Assembly (NCBI RefSeq): GCF_024648885.1 | Contig: NZ_JANBBF010000010.1 | Coordinates: 248,001-312,000, forward strand | Length of the DNA stretch: 64,000 nucleotides | Origin: Prauserella salsuginis | Lineage (GTDB): Bacteria > Actinomycetota > Actinomycetes > Mycobacteriales > Pseudonocardiaceae | Direction of reading: 5' to 3' | Shown here: positions 36,224-48,490 of the stretch, piece after piece | How the letters are laid out: the number at the start of each line of letters is the position of its first letter | Position numbering within the stretch: the first letter of the stretch is position 1 | Made by a program: the position numbers and the translations under genes | Notes under the pieces: generated by a model | The model's database searches: none | Told to the model about the DNA's origin: nothing | Seen by the model: only the letters and a program-made list of their open reading frames with translations

Positions 36224-37243
36224 GTGGAGTACCAACTGTCGGCAGAGCTCACCGCCCCGGAAGACGGCCCTGACCTGGACCCGCTCCAGCAGGTCGGCGT
36301 GGTGGCGCTGCTCGACACGCGGCTGTCCCGCCTGGCCGGGATCGAAGGGCCGGACGGTGTCGAGATCACGCCCGTCGAACACGCCGTGCACGCGCACCTC
36401 GGCGGGGCGAACGTCAGCTGGCTGCTCGACGCGCCCGCGCTCGTGTTCGCCGAGGACGCCACGCGTGCCGTGCTGGAGCAGCTCCTGGAAGAGACCGAAC
36501 TGCTCCGTGGCTGGCAGGTCAAGCACTGTGCCGTCACGGCCACGGATGACCAGCTCGAAAGCGCGCTCGCCGCGTCGGCCGAAACCGGCGACGACGGCGT
36601 CATCGAGATCGACCCGGCCGACCAGCTCGAACTCGCCGAGCGCAGGCAGCGGCTCCTCGACGCGTCCGAGTACCTGCGCGCGTTCGGCCTCGACGCGTTC
36701 GGTTTCACCGACGGCGGTGACGTCACCGAGCAGGAGGCCCGCTACGTCGCGGGCGCGGTGATGCACGGCGTCGAGATGGTCACCGACGAACTGTTCGGCG
36801 ACATCCAGCTGCTCGAGGACGAGGACGGCACCGCCGTCGACGTCGAGGCGCTCTGGGTGATGGACGAACTGCCCCAGCAGTACGCCGACCAGTACACCGC
36901 GCTGTTCGCCAAGCAGCTGCTCGTGACGACCGCGATCCTCGGCTACCGCCTCACCCAGGAGGAATGGACGGCCCCGCTGTGCCTGGCCGAGGCGCTCGCG
37001 CTGCACGTCGTCAAGTCGCGGGCCGAGCTGGAACTCGACCTCGCCGACGCCATGCCGGAGGAGCGCGCCGCGGAGATCTTCGCCCACTTCGACGACCACG
37101 CGTTCGCCGACGGGGCCCACGAGGAGCTCTACGACGTCTCCGACCTCGACGCCTTCGACTCCGACGTCATCACCTGGTTCCGCCCCGACCCGCGGTACAA
37201 CGACACCGCCGGCCTCCACCCGTACCTCACCGACGAGGACTGA
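36224..37243 (+). CDS. Hypothetical acidic protein
   Basis: 339 residues from a GTG 30 bases after the LuxR-type gene. Strongly acidic, with many Glu/Asp pairs, no signal peptide and no membrane helix. Several helical segments are visible (LEQLLEETELLRGWQ, ERRQRLLDASEYLRAFGLDAF, SRAELELDLADAMPEERAAEIFAHF). No catalytic motif is recognised. It ends just before an 18-bp-stem terminator, so it may share a transcript with the regulator upstream. No function assigned. Confidence 0.7.
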   Translation: MEYQLSAELTAPEDGPDLDPLQQVGVVALLDTRLSRLAGIEGPDGVEITPVEHAVHAHLGGANVSWLLDAPALVFAEDATRAVLEQLLEETELLRGWQVKHCAVTATDDQLESALAASAETGDDGVIEIDPADQLELAERRQRLLDASEYLRAFGLDAFGFTDGGDVTEQEARYVAGAVMHGVEMVTDELFGDIQLLEDEDGTAVDVEALWVMDELPQQYADQYTALFAKQLLVTTAILGYRLTQEEWTAPLCLAEALALHVVKSRAELELDLADAMPEERAAEIFAHFDDHAFADGAHEELYDVSDLDAFDSDVITWFRPDPRYNDTAGLHPYLTDED

Positions 37244-37257
37244 GCGCGCCGTTCGCG

Positions 37258-37308
37258 CCCCCAGGGGCACTTTGGTCGCACTCAATGCCACCAAAGTGCC
37301 CCTGGGGG
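37258..37308. terminator. Perfect 18-bp inverted repeat, bidirectional terminator
   Basis: CCCCCAGGGGCACTTTGG at 37258-37275 pairs perfectly with CCAAAGTGCCCCTGGGGG at 37291-37308 around a 15-base loop. It lies between convergent genes and lacks a long T run, as usual in actinomycetes. The stem-loop is stable on either strand, so it can stop transcription from both sides. Confidence 0.85.
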
Positions 37309-37324
37309 CACCGGCTCGCCGCGG

Positions 37325-38032
37325 TCACAGCTTCGTCGGGATGAAGAACCACAGGGTCGAGAACAGGCCGCCGACCAGGACGAGGGCCACGCCCATCAAT
37401 ACCGGCCCGTAGACCACCTTGGCGATCAGCCCGACGGTGAGCGTCACCGCGATGGCCAGGCACACCAGCCCCGCGATGACCAGGCGATTCCCGACGCGCA
37501 GGATCGCCTGCCTGCGTCCGGCGCGGAACAGCATGCGGTGCCAGGCCGCGGGCGCGGTCAGCATGGCCGTCGCCGCGGCCGCGAACAGCACCGTCACCAG
37601 GTGCAGGATCTTCTCGAATCCACTGGCCTCACGGAACTGCGCCGTGAACGCCACCGCGAGCAGGAAGCCGAACAGGATCTGCACCCCGGCCTGAGCCACC
37701 CGAAGCTCGCCGAGCAGCTCGTTCACGTTCCGCGTCAGCCGCTGGTGGTGCGGCTCCGCACCGGCGTCATGCTGCGCATCGGACCTGTGCTGTGTATCCG
37801 ACCTGTGCTGGGCATCGGGGCCGTGCTGCGCGCCGGGGTGCTGCGTCGCCGTGACGTAGTGCTGGGCGGCGGGAGGCTGTGCGGTGGTGTGGTGCTGTGC
37901 GGTGGTGTCGTGCTGCGCGCCGGGTTTCACCTGCGCGCCCGGGTTCTGCTGGGCAGCGGGGCCGTGTTCCACACCGGGGTCGTGCCCGGCGCCGGATCCG
38001 CCGCCGCGCGCGTCCGCTCCCGGGCCGTTCAC
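37325..38032 (-). CDS. DUF6328-like membrane protein with AQH-repeat N-terminus
   Basis: 235 residues. The C-terminal 140 residues (RNVNELLGELRVAQAGVQILFGFLLAVAFTAQF ...) have four hydrophobic helices, matching the DUF6328-type actinobacterial membrane protein. The first 85 residues are low complexity with many AQH/TQH units (TAQHHTTAQ, GAQHGPDAQHRSDTQH). A likely older start would lie near the RLTRNVNEL segment. The repeat DNA resembles the dispersed GTGCTGCGC-type repeats of this genome, so the extension may have arisen from intergenic repeat. It starts ten bases after the EamA gene stop and is probably co-transcribed with it. Confidence 0.65.
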   Translation of the reverse strand: MNGPGADARGGGSGAGHDPGVEHGPAAQQNPGAQVKPGAQHDTTAQHHTTAQPPAAQHYVTATQHPGAQHGPDAQHRSDTQHRSDAQHDAGAEPHHQRLTRNVNELLGELRVAQAGVQILFGFLLAVAFTAQFREASGFEKILHLVTVLFAAAATAMLTAPAAWHRMLFRAGRRQAILRVGNRLVIAGLVCLAIAVTLTVGLIAKVVYGPVLMGVALVLVGGLFSTLWFFIPTKL

Positions 38033-38042
38033 TCCGAGCCCC

Positions 38043-39017
38043 CTACTCCCGGCCGCCTGTCGATACGGGTTCGGGCGGGACGACCACCGGGCGCCGCTTG
38101 GCGGCCCGTTCGTGCCAGCCCAGCGCCGTCACTGCGGCGACCACCACGACGAGGCCGGCCCACTGCGTCGCGGTCATGGTCTCGTCCAAAAAGGACACGC
38201 CGATGACGACGGCCGTCGCCGGATAGGCGAGTTCGGCCAGCGTCGCACGCGCGGCCGGTGTCGCGCGCAGACCCGTGTAGTACAGGCTCAGCGCGAACAG
38301 GCCCGGAATCAGCGCGAGCAGTCCGAGCCCCACGGCGTTGTCCCAATCCACCGTGTACGGGTTCCCCTGTGCGGCGACGATAATCGCGGCGACCGGCAGT
38401 CCCACGGTGAACCGCAGGGTCGTGACGTCCCGTGACGGCAGGCTTGTCGACACCAGCCGTCCCAGCACCGTGCCCGCGGCCCACAGCGCCGCTGCGCCGA
38501 GCGCGAGCAGCGCCGCACGCAACGCGCTGAACTCGATGTCCAGCGGGTCGGCGAAAGCCAACAGCCACGCGCCCGCGATCGCGGGAACCGCGAACAGCGC
38601 GTAGCCGCTGCGCAGTCGTTCGCCCAGCACGGCCCACGCGGCCAGCACCGCGAACACCGGTTGCAGCTTCTGCAGCACCAGCGGCGTGATCGCATCGCCC
38701 GTCTGGAACGCCGCGGTGAACAGTGCCGTGGCCAGTGCGGAGGATCCGCCGCCGATGATCAGTACCGCCAGCCACACCCGCGGACCGCAGCGTGCCAGCG
38801 CTCGCACCGCACGCGGCACGAACGGCGACAGCACCGCGACGATGATCAGGTGCTCCCAGAACACGACCGTGCCGGACGGCAGGTCCGCCGCGAGCGGTAG
38901 CCGGAGGAGCCCGTCGGTGCCCCACAGTGCCGCCGCCACCGCCACGAGCCACGTCCGGTCCGTGGGGCGGCCGGCCGGACCGGCTGTGCCTGAGGTCGAT
39001 ACGTCCGCCGTAGTCAC
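38043..39017 (-). CDS. EamA/DMT-family transporter
   Basis: About 324 residues with ten hydrophobic helices in two EamA repeats (LVAVAAALWGTDGLLRLPLA; ALRAALLALGAAALWAAGTVLGRL). The motif LYYTGLRATPAARATLAELAYPATAVVIGVSFLDE is characteristic of drug/metabolite transporters. The GTG at 39017 (VTTADVSTS) seems a better start than the one at 39065. Exports or imports a small metabolite; substrate unknown. Confidence 0.85.
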   Translation of the reverse strand: MTTADVSTSGTAGPAGRPTDRTWLVAVAAALWGTDGLLRLPLAADLPSGTVVFWEHLIIVAVLSPFVPRAVRALARCGPRVWLAVLIIGGGSSALATALFTAAFQTGDAITPLVLQKLQPVFAVLAAWAVLGERLRSGYALFAVPAIAGAWLLAFADPLDIEFSALRAALLALGAAALWAAGTVLGRLVSTSLPSRDVTTLRFTVGLPVAAIIVAAQGNPYTVDWDNAVGLGLLALIPGLFALSLYYTGLRATPAARATLAELAYPATAVVIGVSFLDETMTATQWAGLVVVVAAVTALGWHERAAKRRPVVVPPEPVSTGGRE

Positions 39018-39132
39018 GCGTGCCAGATTACGGCCGGACGCCGATAACAAACGTGTCCGTGTCACGCAGTGAGATCGCCCGACCGTGTCAATCGACTTGT
39101 GGTCGATAGCGCGATGAGGTTAAGGACGAGCC

Positions 39133-39720
39133 ATGAAACGACTCCCCGTTACCCTTGCCCTGGCATCGGCCGTCGCTCTGGCGGGTGCCGGCACCGCTGC
39201 CGCTGCCCCGGCTGCCGCCGAGCCTGCGCAGTCCCGCTCCGCGGTGGCGTTCGCGCACGGCACGTTCGCCCCGTACGTCGACGGTGCCACGGCCGCGACG
39301 TACGACCTCGACAGCGTGCCGTCGGGTGCTCGCGCGTCGGTGTTCTCGCTATCGAACGGCGGTGTCGGCACCACCACGAAACTCGCAGTCTCCGGGCTGC
39401 AGCCGGACCGGCACTACGGCGCGCACGTTCACGACAACCCCTGCGGCCCGAGTGGCGACGACGCGGGCCCGCACTTCCAGTACGTGCAGGACCCGAACCA
39501 GCCGTCGACCGACCCCGAGTACGCCAACCCGGACAACGAGGTCTGGCTCGACTTCACGACCAATTCGCACGGCACGGGATTCGCGTCGTCGCATGTGGAC
39601 TGGTCGTACGGCGACCGCAGGCCGGCATCCGTGGTGATCCATGAGCACCACACGTCGACCGAACCCGGCGAGTCCGGCGACGCGGGGGCGCGGCTGGCCT
39701 GCATCAACGTCGACCTCTGA
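39133..39720 (+). CDS. sodC: Secreted Cu-Zn superoxide dismutase-like protein
   Basis: 195 residues; AAGGACGAG precedes the ATG. Residues 1-30 are a signal peptide (LALASAVALAGAGTAAAAPA). The mature part has GAHVHDNPCGPSGDDAGPHFQY, carrying His pairs as in copper sites, then WLDFTTNSHGTGFASSHVDW and VVIHEHHTS, with a late Cys that can pair with the first. These fit the SOD_Cu family of actinobacterial extracytoplasmic dismutases. It detoxifies superoxide outside the membrane. No lipobox is seen. Catalytic Arg placement was not verified. Confidence 0.82.
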   Translation: MKRLPVTLALASAVALAGAGTAAAAPAAAEPAQSRSAVAFAHGTFAPYVDGATAATYDLDSVPSGARASVFSLSNGGVGTTTKLAVSGLQPDRHYGAHVHDNPCGPSGDDAGPHFQYVQDPNQPSTDPEYANPDNEVWLDFTTNSHGTGFASSHVDWSYGDRRPASVVIHEHHTSTEPGESGDAGARLACINVDL

Positions 39721-39850
39721 CGCTCGCGCCGGCACCACCCGCCCACCCGCCGTGTTGCGCTCTCGCGCGTGTTCTGCACTCGTGACGCCGTGTCCTGCGC
39801 TCAGTACCGCGAGTGCTGCGCTCAGGACACGGCGGCGGCACGGTCGGCGC
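39721..39850. repeat. Intergenic cluster of GTGTTGCGCTC/TGTCCTGCGCTCAG repeats
   Basis: Four or five degenerate copies of a unit of about 20 bases are seen: CGTGTTGCGCTCTCG, CGTGTTCTGCACTCG, CGTGTCCTGCGCTCAG, GAGTGCTGCGCTCAGG followed by ACACGG. The same family recurs at 32540-32630, 52680-52790, 54410-54465 and 63469-63640. No coding potential is apparent. Confidence 0.6.
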
Positions 39851-40184
39851 TCACGGCGTCTCCTCACGCTCGTCGTAGGTGGCGCGGGCGGCGGCGATCG
39901 CGCCGGCGTGACGCTGTGCCCATGACGTCAGGTCGGCGAGTGTGTGGTGCAGCTCGCGCGCCATATCGGTGAGCGTGTACTCGACCTTCGGCGGCACCGT
40001 CGGATAGACGGTCCGCACGAGCAGGCCGTCACGTTCGAGGTTCGGTGAACCGCACCGGTCCCTGTGCCGCCGCGACGAGCACGCCGACGCTCCATTTGCC
40101 CGCGACGTGGTCGAGTACCTCGTTGGTCGGGCACGCGTGCTCGACGCTGCTGCGGACCGTGCCCGCCCGTTGCAGGTCGGGCGG
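39851..40184 (-). pseudogene. Broken HxlR-family regulator
   Basis: On the minus strand, one frame reads HACPTNEVLDHVAGKWSV then GVLVAAAQGPVRFTEP and ends in a stop. Another frame continues NLERDGLLVRTVYPTVPPKVEYTL, then ARELHHTLADLTSWAQRH and the stop at 39851. These are the two halves of an HxlR winged helix. About 20 residues that normally contain the recognition helix (ELRRRIDGISQRMLTQTL-type) are missing at the junction near 40045, with a frame change. There is also no start codon before an upstream stop at 40185. The gene is therefore inactive. Confidence 0.75.
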
Positions 40185-40323
40185 TTACGCGTGGCGTCGG
40201 CTACATCGGCCGAGGTCGCCGCTGCCCTCGTCGCAGGCGGCGACGGCCGATCTGGAGCGAAGGCCGACCCGGAGCGTCGACCGGCCGGCCGGGGTGGCAG
40301 GTGGTGACGGCTAACCTGGAGGC

Positions 40324-41463
40324 ATGACCGCCACCTTGACGACGCCTGCGTTGCAGGTCGGCCCGTACCGGGTCGACCCTCCCGTCGTGCTCGCTCCGAT
40401 GGCGGGCATCACCAACGTCGCGTTCCGGAAGCTGTGCCAGGAGTACGGCGCAGGACTGTACGTGTGCGAGATGATCACCGCTCGCGCCGTCGTCGAGCGT
40501 CACCCCGGAACGATGCACATGATGACCTTCGGCGAGCGCGAGTACCCGCGGTCGATGCAGCTCTACGGCGTGGACCCGGAGACGATGCGCGAAGCCGTCA
40601 AGATCATCGTCGGCGAAGGTCTCGCGGACCATATCGATCAGAACTACGGCTGCCCCGTGGCCAAGGTGACGCGGAAGGGCGGCGGTTCGGCGCTGCCGTA
40701 CAAGCGGAAGCTGTTCGGCAACATCGTGCGCGCCTCGGTGGAGGCCGCCGAGCCCGCCGGTGTGCCGGTGACGGTGAAGTTCCGCGTCGGCATCGACGAC
40801 GACCACCACACCTACCTCGACGCGGGCCGCATCGCCGAGGCCGAGGGAGCCGTTGCGGTGTCGCTGCACGCGCGCACCGCCGCGCAGCGCTACTCGGGCA
40901 AGGCCGACTGGTCGCACATCGCGCGGCTCAAGGAAACCGTGACCAGCATCCCGGTCCTCGGCAACGGCGACATCTTCACCGCGGGCGACGCCATGCGCAT
41001 GGTCGACGAGACCGGCTGCGACGGCGTGGTCGTCGGCAGGGGATGTCTCGGCAGGCCGTGGCTGTTCGGCGAGCTGGAGGCGGCGTTCCAGGGCAGGCCG
41101 GCGCCGGAGCCGCCGAACCTCGGCGAGGTTGCGCGTGTCCTGCGCAGGCACACCGAGCTGCTGATCGAGCACGACGGCCACGACAAGGCCATGCGCGACA
41201 TCCGCAAGCACATGGCCTGGTACTTCATGGGGTTCCCGGTCGGATCGGAGCTGCGGCGTTCGTTCGCCACGGTGTCGTCGCTGGAGCAGCTCGACGATCT
41301 GATCGGCAAGCTGGACCACGACGCGCCGTTCCCCGCGGACGCACTCGGCCCGCGCGGGCGGCAGGGGTCGCCCGGCAAGGTCACGTTGCCGCACGGCTGG
41401 CTCGACGACCCCGACGACCCGTGCGTGCCCGAGGGCGCCGACATGATGCATTCCGGCGGCTGA
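40324..41463 (+). CDS. dusB: tRNA-dihydrouridine synthase
   Basis: 379 residues. A DusB-type TIM barrel with FMN: APMAGITNVAFRKLC (about 22-36), the catalytic Cys in QNYGCPVAKVTRKGGG (about 104), HARTAAQRYSGKADW, VLGNGDIF and GCDGVVVGRGCLGRPWLF. It reduces specific uridines of tRNA using NADPH. Full length for the family, with a short C-terminal extension. Its neighbourhood (dusB, then LCP and phoU) matches mycobacterial gene order, with two genes inserted here. The start is the ATG at 40324; RBS is weak (CTGGAGG six bases upstream). Confidence 0.95.
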   Translation: MTATLTTPALQVGPYRVDPPVVLAPMAGITNVAFRKLCQEYGAGLYVCEMITARAVVERHPGTMHMMTFGEREYPRSMQLYGVDPETMREAVKIIVGEGLADHIDQNYGCPVAKVTRKGGGSALPYKRKLFGNIVRASVEAAEPAGVPVTVKFRVGIDDDHHTYLDAGRIAEAEGAVAVSLHARTAAQRYSGKADWSHIARLKETVTSIPVLGNGDIFTAGDAMRMVDETGCDGVVVGRGCLGRPWLFGELEAAFQGRPAPEPPNLGEVARVLRRHTELLIEHDGHDKAMRDIRKHMAWYFMGFPVGSELRRSFATVSSLEQLDDLIGKLDHDAPFPADALGPRGRQGSPGKVTLPHGWLDDPDDPCVPEGADMMHSGG

Positions 41464-41881
41464 CGACAGCGCTCCGACTGAGGGTGCTGCTCCGACTGAC
41501 AGCGCGCCGACAGCACCGCGAGGTACGGCTCCCGGAGTCGGTCCGTAGACCTGCCAGGATGCCGGGATGTCGACCTCTCGGGATGCCGACCTCCCGGGAT
41601 GCCGGAGTGTCGAGGCGCCGGGGTGTCGGAGTCCTCAACCCAGGAGGTGGGGCCGTCGCCCCATCGGGGTCGCAGGGATGTCGGGTCCGCTCGTGAGAGG
41701 AAGATTCCGGGCTCGCTCCCTCCCGTCAGCCTGACCACCAACCCACACGGGCACGCTGGCGCGTGGCTGTGTTCGATGCCCCGAAGGTGCCCTCGGGGGC
41801 GCTGAGCCGCGTGGGACAGCTGAATCGCTGCGGAAAAACAAGTGGAGTTCAGTCAGTGCATGAGGCGGTAGACTCCGCAGG
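41464..41881. other. 418-bp gap with degenerate tandem repeats and a small hairpin
   Basis: No credible gene. Between about 41555 and 41640, units of roughly 20-25 bases built on GGGATGCCG/GGGATGTCG followed by ACCTC recur four to five times in degenerate form. A short hairpin CCCCGA-AGGTGCCC-TCGGGG lies at 41779-41798. The last 60 bases must carry the promoter of the HxlR gene. Confidence 0.5.
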
Positions 41882-42526
41882 ATGGGAAAGCGGCAGTACG
41901 GACAGTTCTGCGGGCTCGTTCGCGCCGTTGAGCTGGTCGGGGAACGGTGGGCGCTGCTGATCGTGCGCGATCTGCTCGTCGCGCCGAAGCGCTACACGGA
42001 CCTGAAACGCGGCCTGCCGCGCATCCCTACGAACGTTCTCTCGGCGCGGCTGAAGGAACTCGAGACCGCCGGGATCGTCGAGCGCCGGCTGCGGCCGCGC
42101 CCCGACGGTTCCGTCGAGTACGCCCTCACCGAGTACGGCGCCGACCTCGAAGACGCCGTGCTCGCGTTCGGCCGGTGGGGCGCACGTGCGCTCGGCGAAC
42201 CCGGCCCCGACGAGATCATCACGTCGGACTCGCTGGTCATCGCGCTGCGGACGGCGTTCCTGCCCGAGGCGGCGGCGGAGGAGGCCGACGCGACCTACGA
42301 GATCCGTCTCGGTGACGTCGTCGTGCACGCCCGCGTCGACGGCGGTGAACTCGTCGCGGGGACCGGCGAGGCCGACGGTGCCGACCTGGTCATCGAAACC
42401 GGCCCTGCGTTCCGCGCACTGCTCGCCGGTGAGCTCGCGCCGGACGACGCGGTCGCCGACGGCAGCGTGGCGATCACCGGGCCGAAGGAGCTGCTGGCCG
42501 CGTTCACCCGGTCGTTCCGCATCTGA
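41882..42526 (+). CDS. HxlR-family transcriptional regulator with SCP2-like C-terminus
   Basis: 214 residues. The N-terminal HxlR winged helix covers 1-100 (YGQFCGLVRAVELVGERWALLIVRDLLV, KRYTDLKRGLPRIPTNVLSARLKEL, PDGSVEYALTEYG). The C-terminal half (YEIRLGDVVVHARVDGGELVAGTGEAD) is a beta/alpha lipid-carrier-like domain often fused to such regulators. The Cys near residue 10 is the typical HxlR redox-sensing position. The target is unknown; autoregulation or control of the GGDEF gene downstream is possible. Confidence 0.85.
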   Translation: MGKRQYGQFCGLVRAVELVGERWALLIVRDLLVAPKRYTDLKRGLPRIPTNVLSARLKELETAGIVERRLRPRPDGSVEYALTEYGADLEDAVLAFGRWGARALGEPGPDEIITSDSLVIALRTAFLPEAAAEEADATYEIRLGDVVVHARVDGGELVAGTGEADGADLVIETGPAFRALLAGELAPDDAVADGSVAITGPKELLAAFTRSFRI

Positions 42527-42698
42527 TCGCGCCCGTTTCGTCCGTTCCGTGGTCGGCGGCGGGTTCCGTCCGTGGCGGCGAGTGACGCCGCTCGTCCTGT
42601 CGAGCGATTTTCGCGTTCGGCGAGTCCCGGTGGCTCAAGCGGCGCCTCTCTCCTGTCGACATCCCTGTATGGGGTTCGACGCTGTTGGAGGTGACGCG

Positions 42699-43415
42699 GT
42701 GACACCCGCCGAACCCGTCCACGACGCCGCCGCGCTGGTCGACGCCCACGAATCGCTCGCCGACGCCTTCGCCGAGCAGGGCGACTGGCGCAGCGCGTAC
42801 GAGCACCTGCGTGCGGCGCTCGGCCACGCCCGGAACCTGCCCGTCGCGGCGCGTATCCCCGAGCAGTACCGCCGCGAGGTCGAGCAGTTGCGCCACGAGA
42901 GCCTGACCGACGCGCTCACCGGCGTGTACAACCGCCGCTATCTCGACCGCACCCTGCCGTGGCTCGAACCCGTCGCCGTGGCGCTGGTCGACCTCGACGA
43001 GTTCAAGGGTGTCAACGACCGGTTCGGGCACGAGGTGGGCGATCGGGTGCTTCGGCAGGTGGCGCGGATCCTCCGGCGGTCGCTGCCTCCCGGTGGATTC
43101 TGTGCGCGCTACGGCGGTGAGGAGTTCGTGTTGGTGGTGCCCGTGACGTCGCAGCCAACCGTCGCGGCGATCGTCGAGCGCGCGCGGATGCGGGTCGAAC
43201 AGTTCCCGTGGCGCACGGTCAGGCCGGAGCTGACGGTCACGATCAGTGCGGGCGTCTCACCCGCCGACGGCGACGCCGAGACCCGCCTACGCATTGCGGA
43301 CGAGCTGCTCTACCAGGCGAAACGAGAGGGCCGCAACTCGGTGGCGCTGGACCGCGGTGATGCGTCCCGCGTGACACGTACCCTCAGTACGCATTCCGCT
43401 CGACCGCATTCGTGA
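42699..43415 (+). CDS. GGDEF-domain diguanylate cyclase
   Basis: 238 residues from a GTG behind GGAGGTGA; longer starts are less well placed. The first 80 residues are helical TPR-like (HESLADAFAEQGDWRSAYEHLRAAL). The GGDEF domain follows with LTDALTGVYNRRYLD, ALVDLDEFKGVNDRFGHEVGD and GGEEF at 139-143. GGEEF is an active variant, so c-di-GMP synthesis is expected. An RxxD inhibitory site was not identified. No membrane segment, so it is cytoplasmic. Inserted between dusB and the LCP gene relative to mycobacterial order. Confidence 0.88.
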   Translation: MTPAEPVHDAAALVDAHESLADAFAEQGDWRSAYEHLRAALGHARNLPVAARIPEQYRREVEQLRHESLTDALTGVYNRRYLDRTLPWLEPVAVALVDLDEFKGVNDRFGHEVGDRVLRQVARILRRSLPPGGFCARYGGEEFVLVVPVTSQPTVAAIVERARMRVEQFPWRTVRPELTVTISAGVSPADGDAETRLRIADELLYQAKREGRNSVALDRGDASRVTRTLSTHSARPHS

Positions 43416-43617
43416 AGCCGCTCCAGCTACTTCCCGGTTGCGGGATCGGAGACGTCATGCACCGCAACTCTGTGTAAAAAGTTCGGGCCTTGGTGTCGTC
43501 ACGAAAGAGGGACGTCCGTACGATAGCGCACACTGCCGGAGAGCCGATCACGCCACGGTCGCGGACATGTCGCGAAAGCGGCATGTGACCAGGTGTTTCT
43601 GGGGAAGGAGTGGGCGC

Positions 43618-47448
<3,831 letters not shown>

Positions 47449-47516
47449 CCCGCCGGCGCGGCGGTGCGCGGGCGGCATCGAGCCGCCCGGGAGTTCTCAC
47501 CGAGCTGTCGGTCCGC

Positions 47517-47538
47517 GTTCACCGACGGTTCAGATCTG
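47517..47538 (+). promoter_or_regulatory. Candidate Pho box upstream of phoU
   Basis: Two adjacent 11-base units, GTTCACCGACG and GTTCAGATCTG, match the PhoP direct-repeat pattern of actinomycetes (GTTCACC-type units at 11-base spacing). They lie about 40 bases before the phoU start. Confidence 0.6.
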
Positions 47539-47578
47539 GATTCGGCGTTAGGCCATCGCGGGCCGTAGAGTCAGCCGT

Positions 47579-48241
47579 ATGCGGGACGCCTACAACCTCG
47601 AACTCGACAATCTCCGTGCTCAACTGGGTGACATGGTCCAGCTGGTGGCCGAAGCGATGGAGCTCGCGACGCGATCGCTGCTGCACCAGGACCTCGAAAC
47701 CGCCGAGCAGGTCATCAGCGACGACGTGAAGGTGGACGACGCCCGGTCGGCGGCCGAGGAGAAGGCCTACGGCCTGCTCGCGCTGCAGGCCCCGGTCGCG
47801 ACGGACCTGCGCATCGTCGTCGCGTCGCTGCACGCGGCGGAGAGCATTGAGCGGATGGGTGACCTGGCGCTGCACGTCGCGAAGGCCGCCAGGCGCAGGC
47901 ACCCGGAACCGGTGCTGCCGCCCGACGTGCGGCCCGCGTTCGAGCGGCTCGGCGACGTGGACGTCCGCCTGGCCCGCAAGCTCGAGCGGGTCGTGCGGGG
48001 CGACGACGCGGAGGCCGCCAAGAGCCTCGAGGACGACGACGACGAGGTGGACGAGATTCACCGCAACCTCTTCACCGTGATCATGGACCGGGACTGGCAG
48101 CACGGTGTGTCCCCCGCTGTGGATCTCACGTTGCTGAGCCGGTTCTACGAGCGTTACGCCGACCACGCGGTCTCCGTGGCGCGCCGGATGCTGTTCGTCG
48201 TCACGGGGCGTATGCCAAATCACAGTGCCAGCGACGTCTGA
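47579..48241 (+). CDS. phoU: PhoU phosphate-signalling protein
   Basis: 220 residues of two three-helix PhoU bundles: YNLELDNLRAQLGDMVQLVAEAMELATRSLL, then ALQAPVATDLRIVVASLHAAESIERMGDLALHVAK and the matching second repeat ending FYERYADHAVSVARRMLFV. The E-x-x-x-D metal-binding helices are present in both. PhoU couples the Pst transporter to the PhoR/PhoP two-component system and represses the regulon when phosphate is ample. It is followed by pstSCAB on the same strand, and a Pho box lies upstream. Orthologue of the mycobacterial PhoY proteins by context. Confidence 0.93.
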   Translation: MRDAYNLELDNLRAQLGDMVQLVAEAMELATRSLLHQDLETAEQVISDDVKVDDARSAAEEKAYGLLALQAPVATDLRIVVASLHAAESIERMGDLALHVAKAARRRHPEPVLPPDVRPAFERLGDVDVRLARKLERVVRGDDAEAAKSLEDDDDEVDEIHRNLFTVIMDRDWQHGVSPAVDLTLLSRFYERYADHAVSVARRMLFVVTGRMPNHSASDV

Positions 48242-48367
48242 TCGACTGGCCCTAATCCGCTCGGGCTACACGTTGGACACGTGCCGTATGACCTGCGCAT
48301 GTATTGCCGACAACAGTCAGTCACCCCTTGGTGATGTCGCTGTGACGTCGTCGGGACAACACGCCTC

Positions 48368-48389
48368 GTTCACCTTTCGTTCATTCGCT
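48368..48389 (+). promoter_or_regulatory. Candidate Pho box upstream of pstS
   Basis: GTTCACCTTTC (48368-48378) directly followed by GTTCATTCGCT (48379-48389), then a third imperfect unit TTCATGAAGCG. This closely fits PhoP-binding direct repeats known from Streptomyces. It is about 100 bases before the pstS start. Confidence 0.75.
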
Positions 48390-48490
48390 TCATGAAGCGG
48401 TGTCATGTCCCGCCCATAGCGTTCGACGCGGCACAAACCCCGAGCGGCGGCAGGAGCTCTGCCGCACCAGAACCCCGGAAGAGGTCAACT

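Noticed and set aside
33905-37294. 1129-codon minus-strand open frame
   Set aside because: It is antisense to the LuxR-type regulator and the next gene, with a Arg/Gly/Val-rich translation expected from high-GC codon bias.
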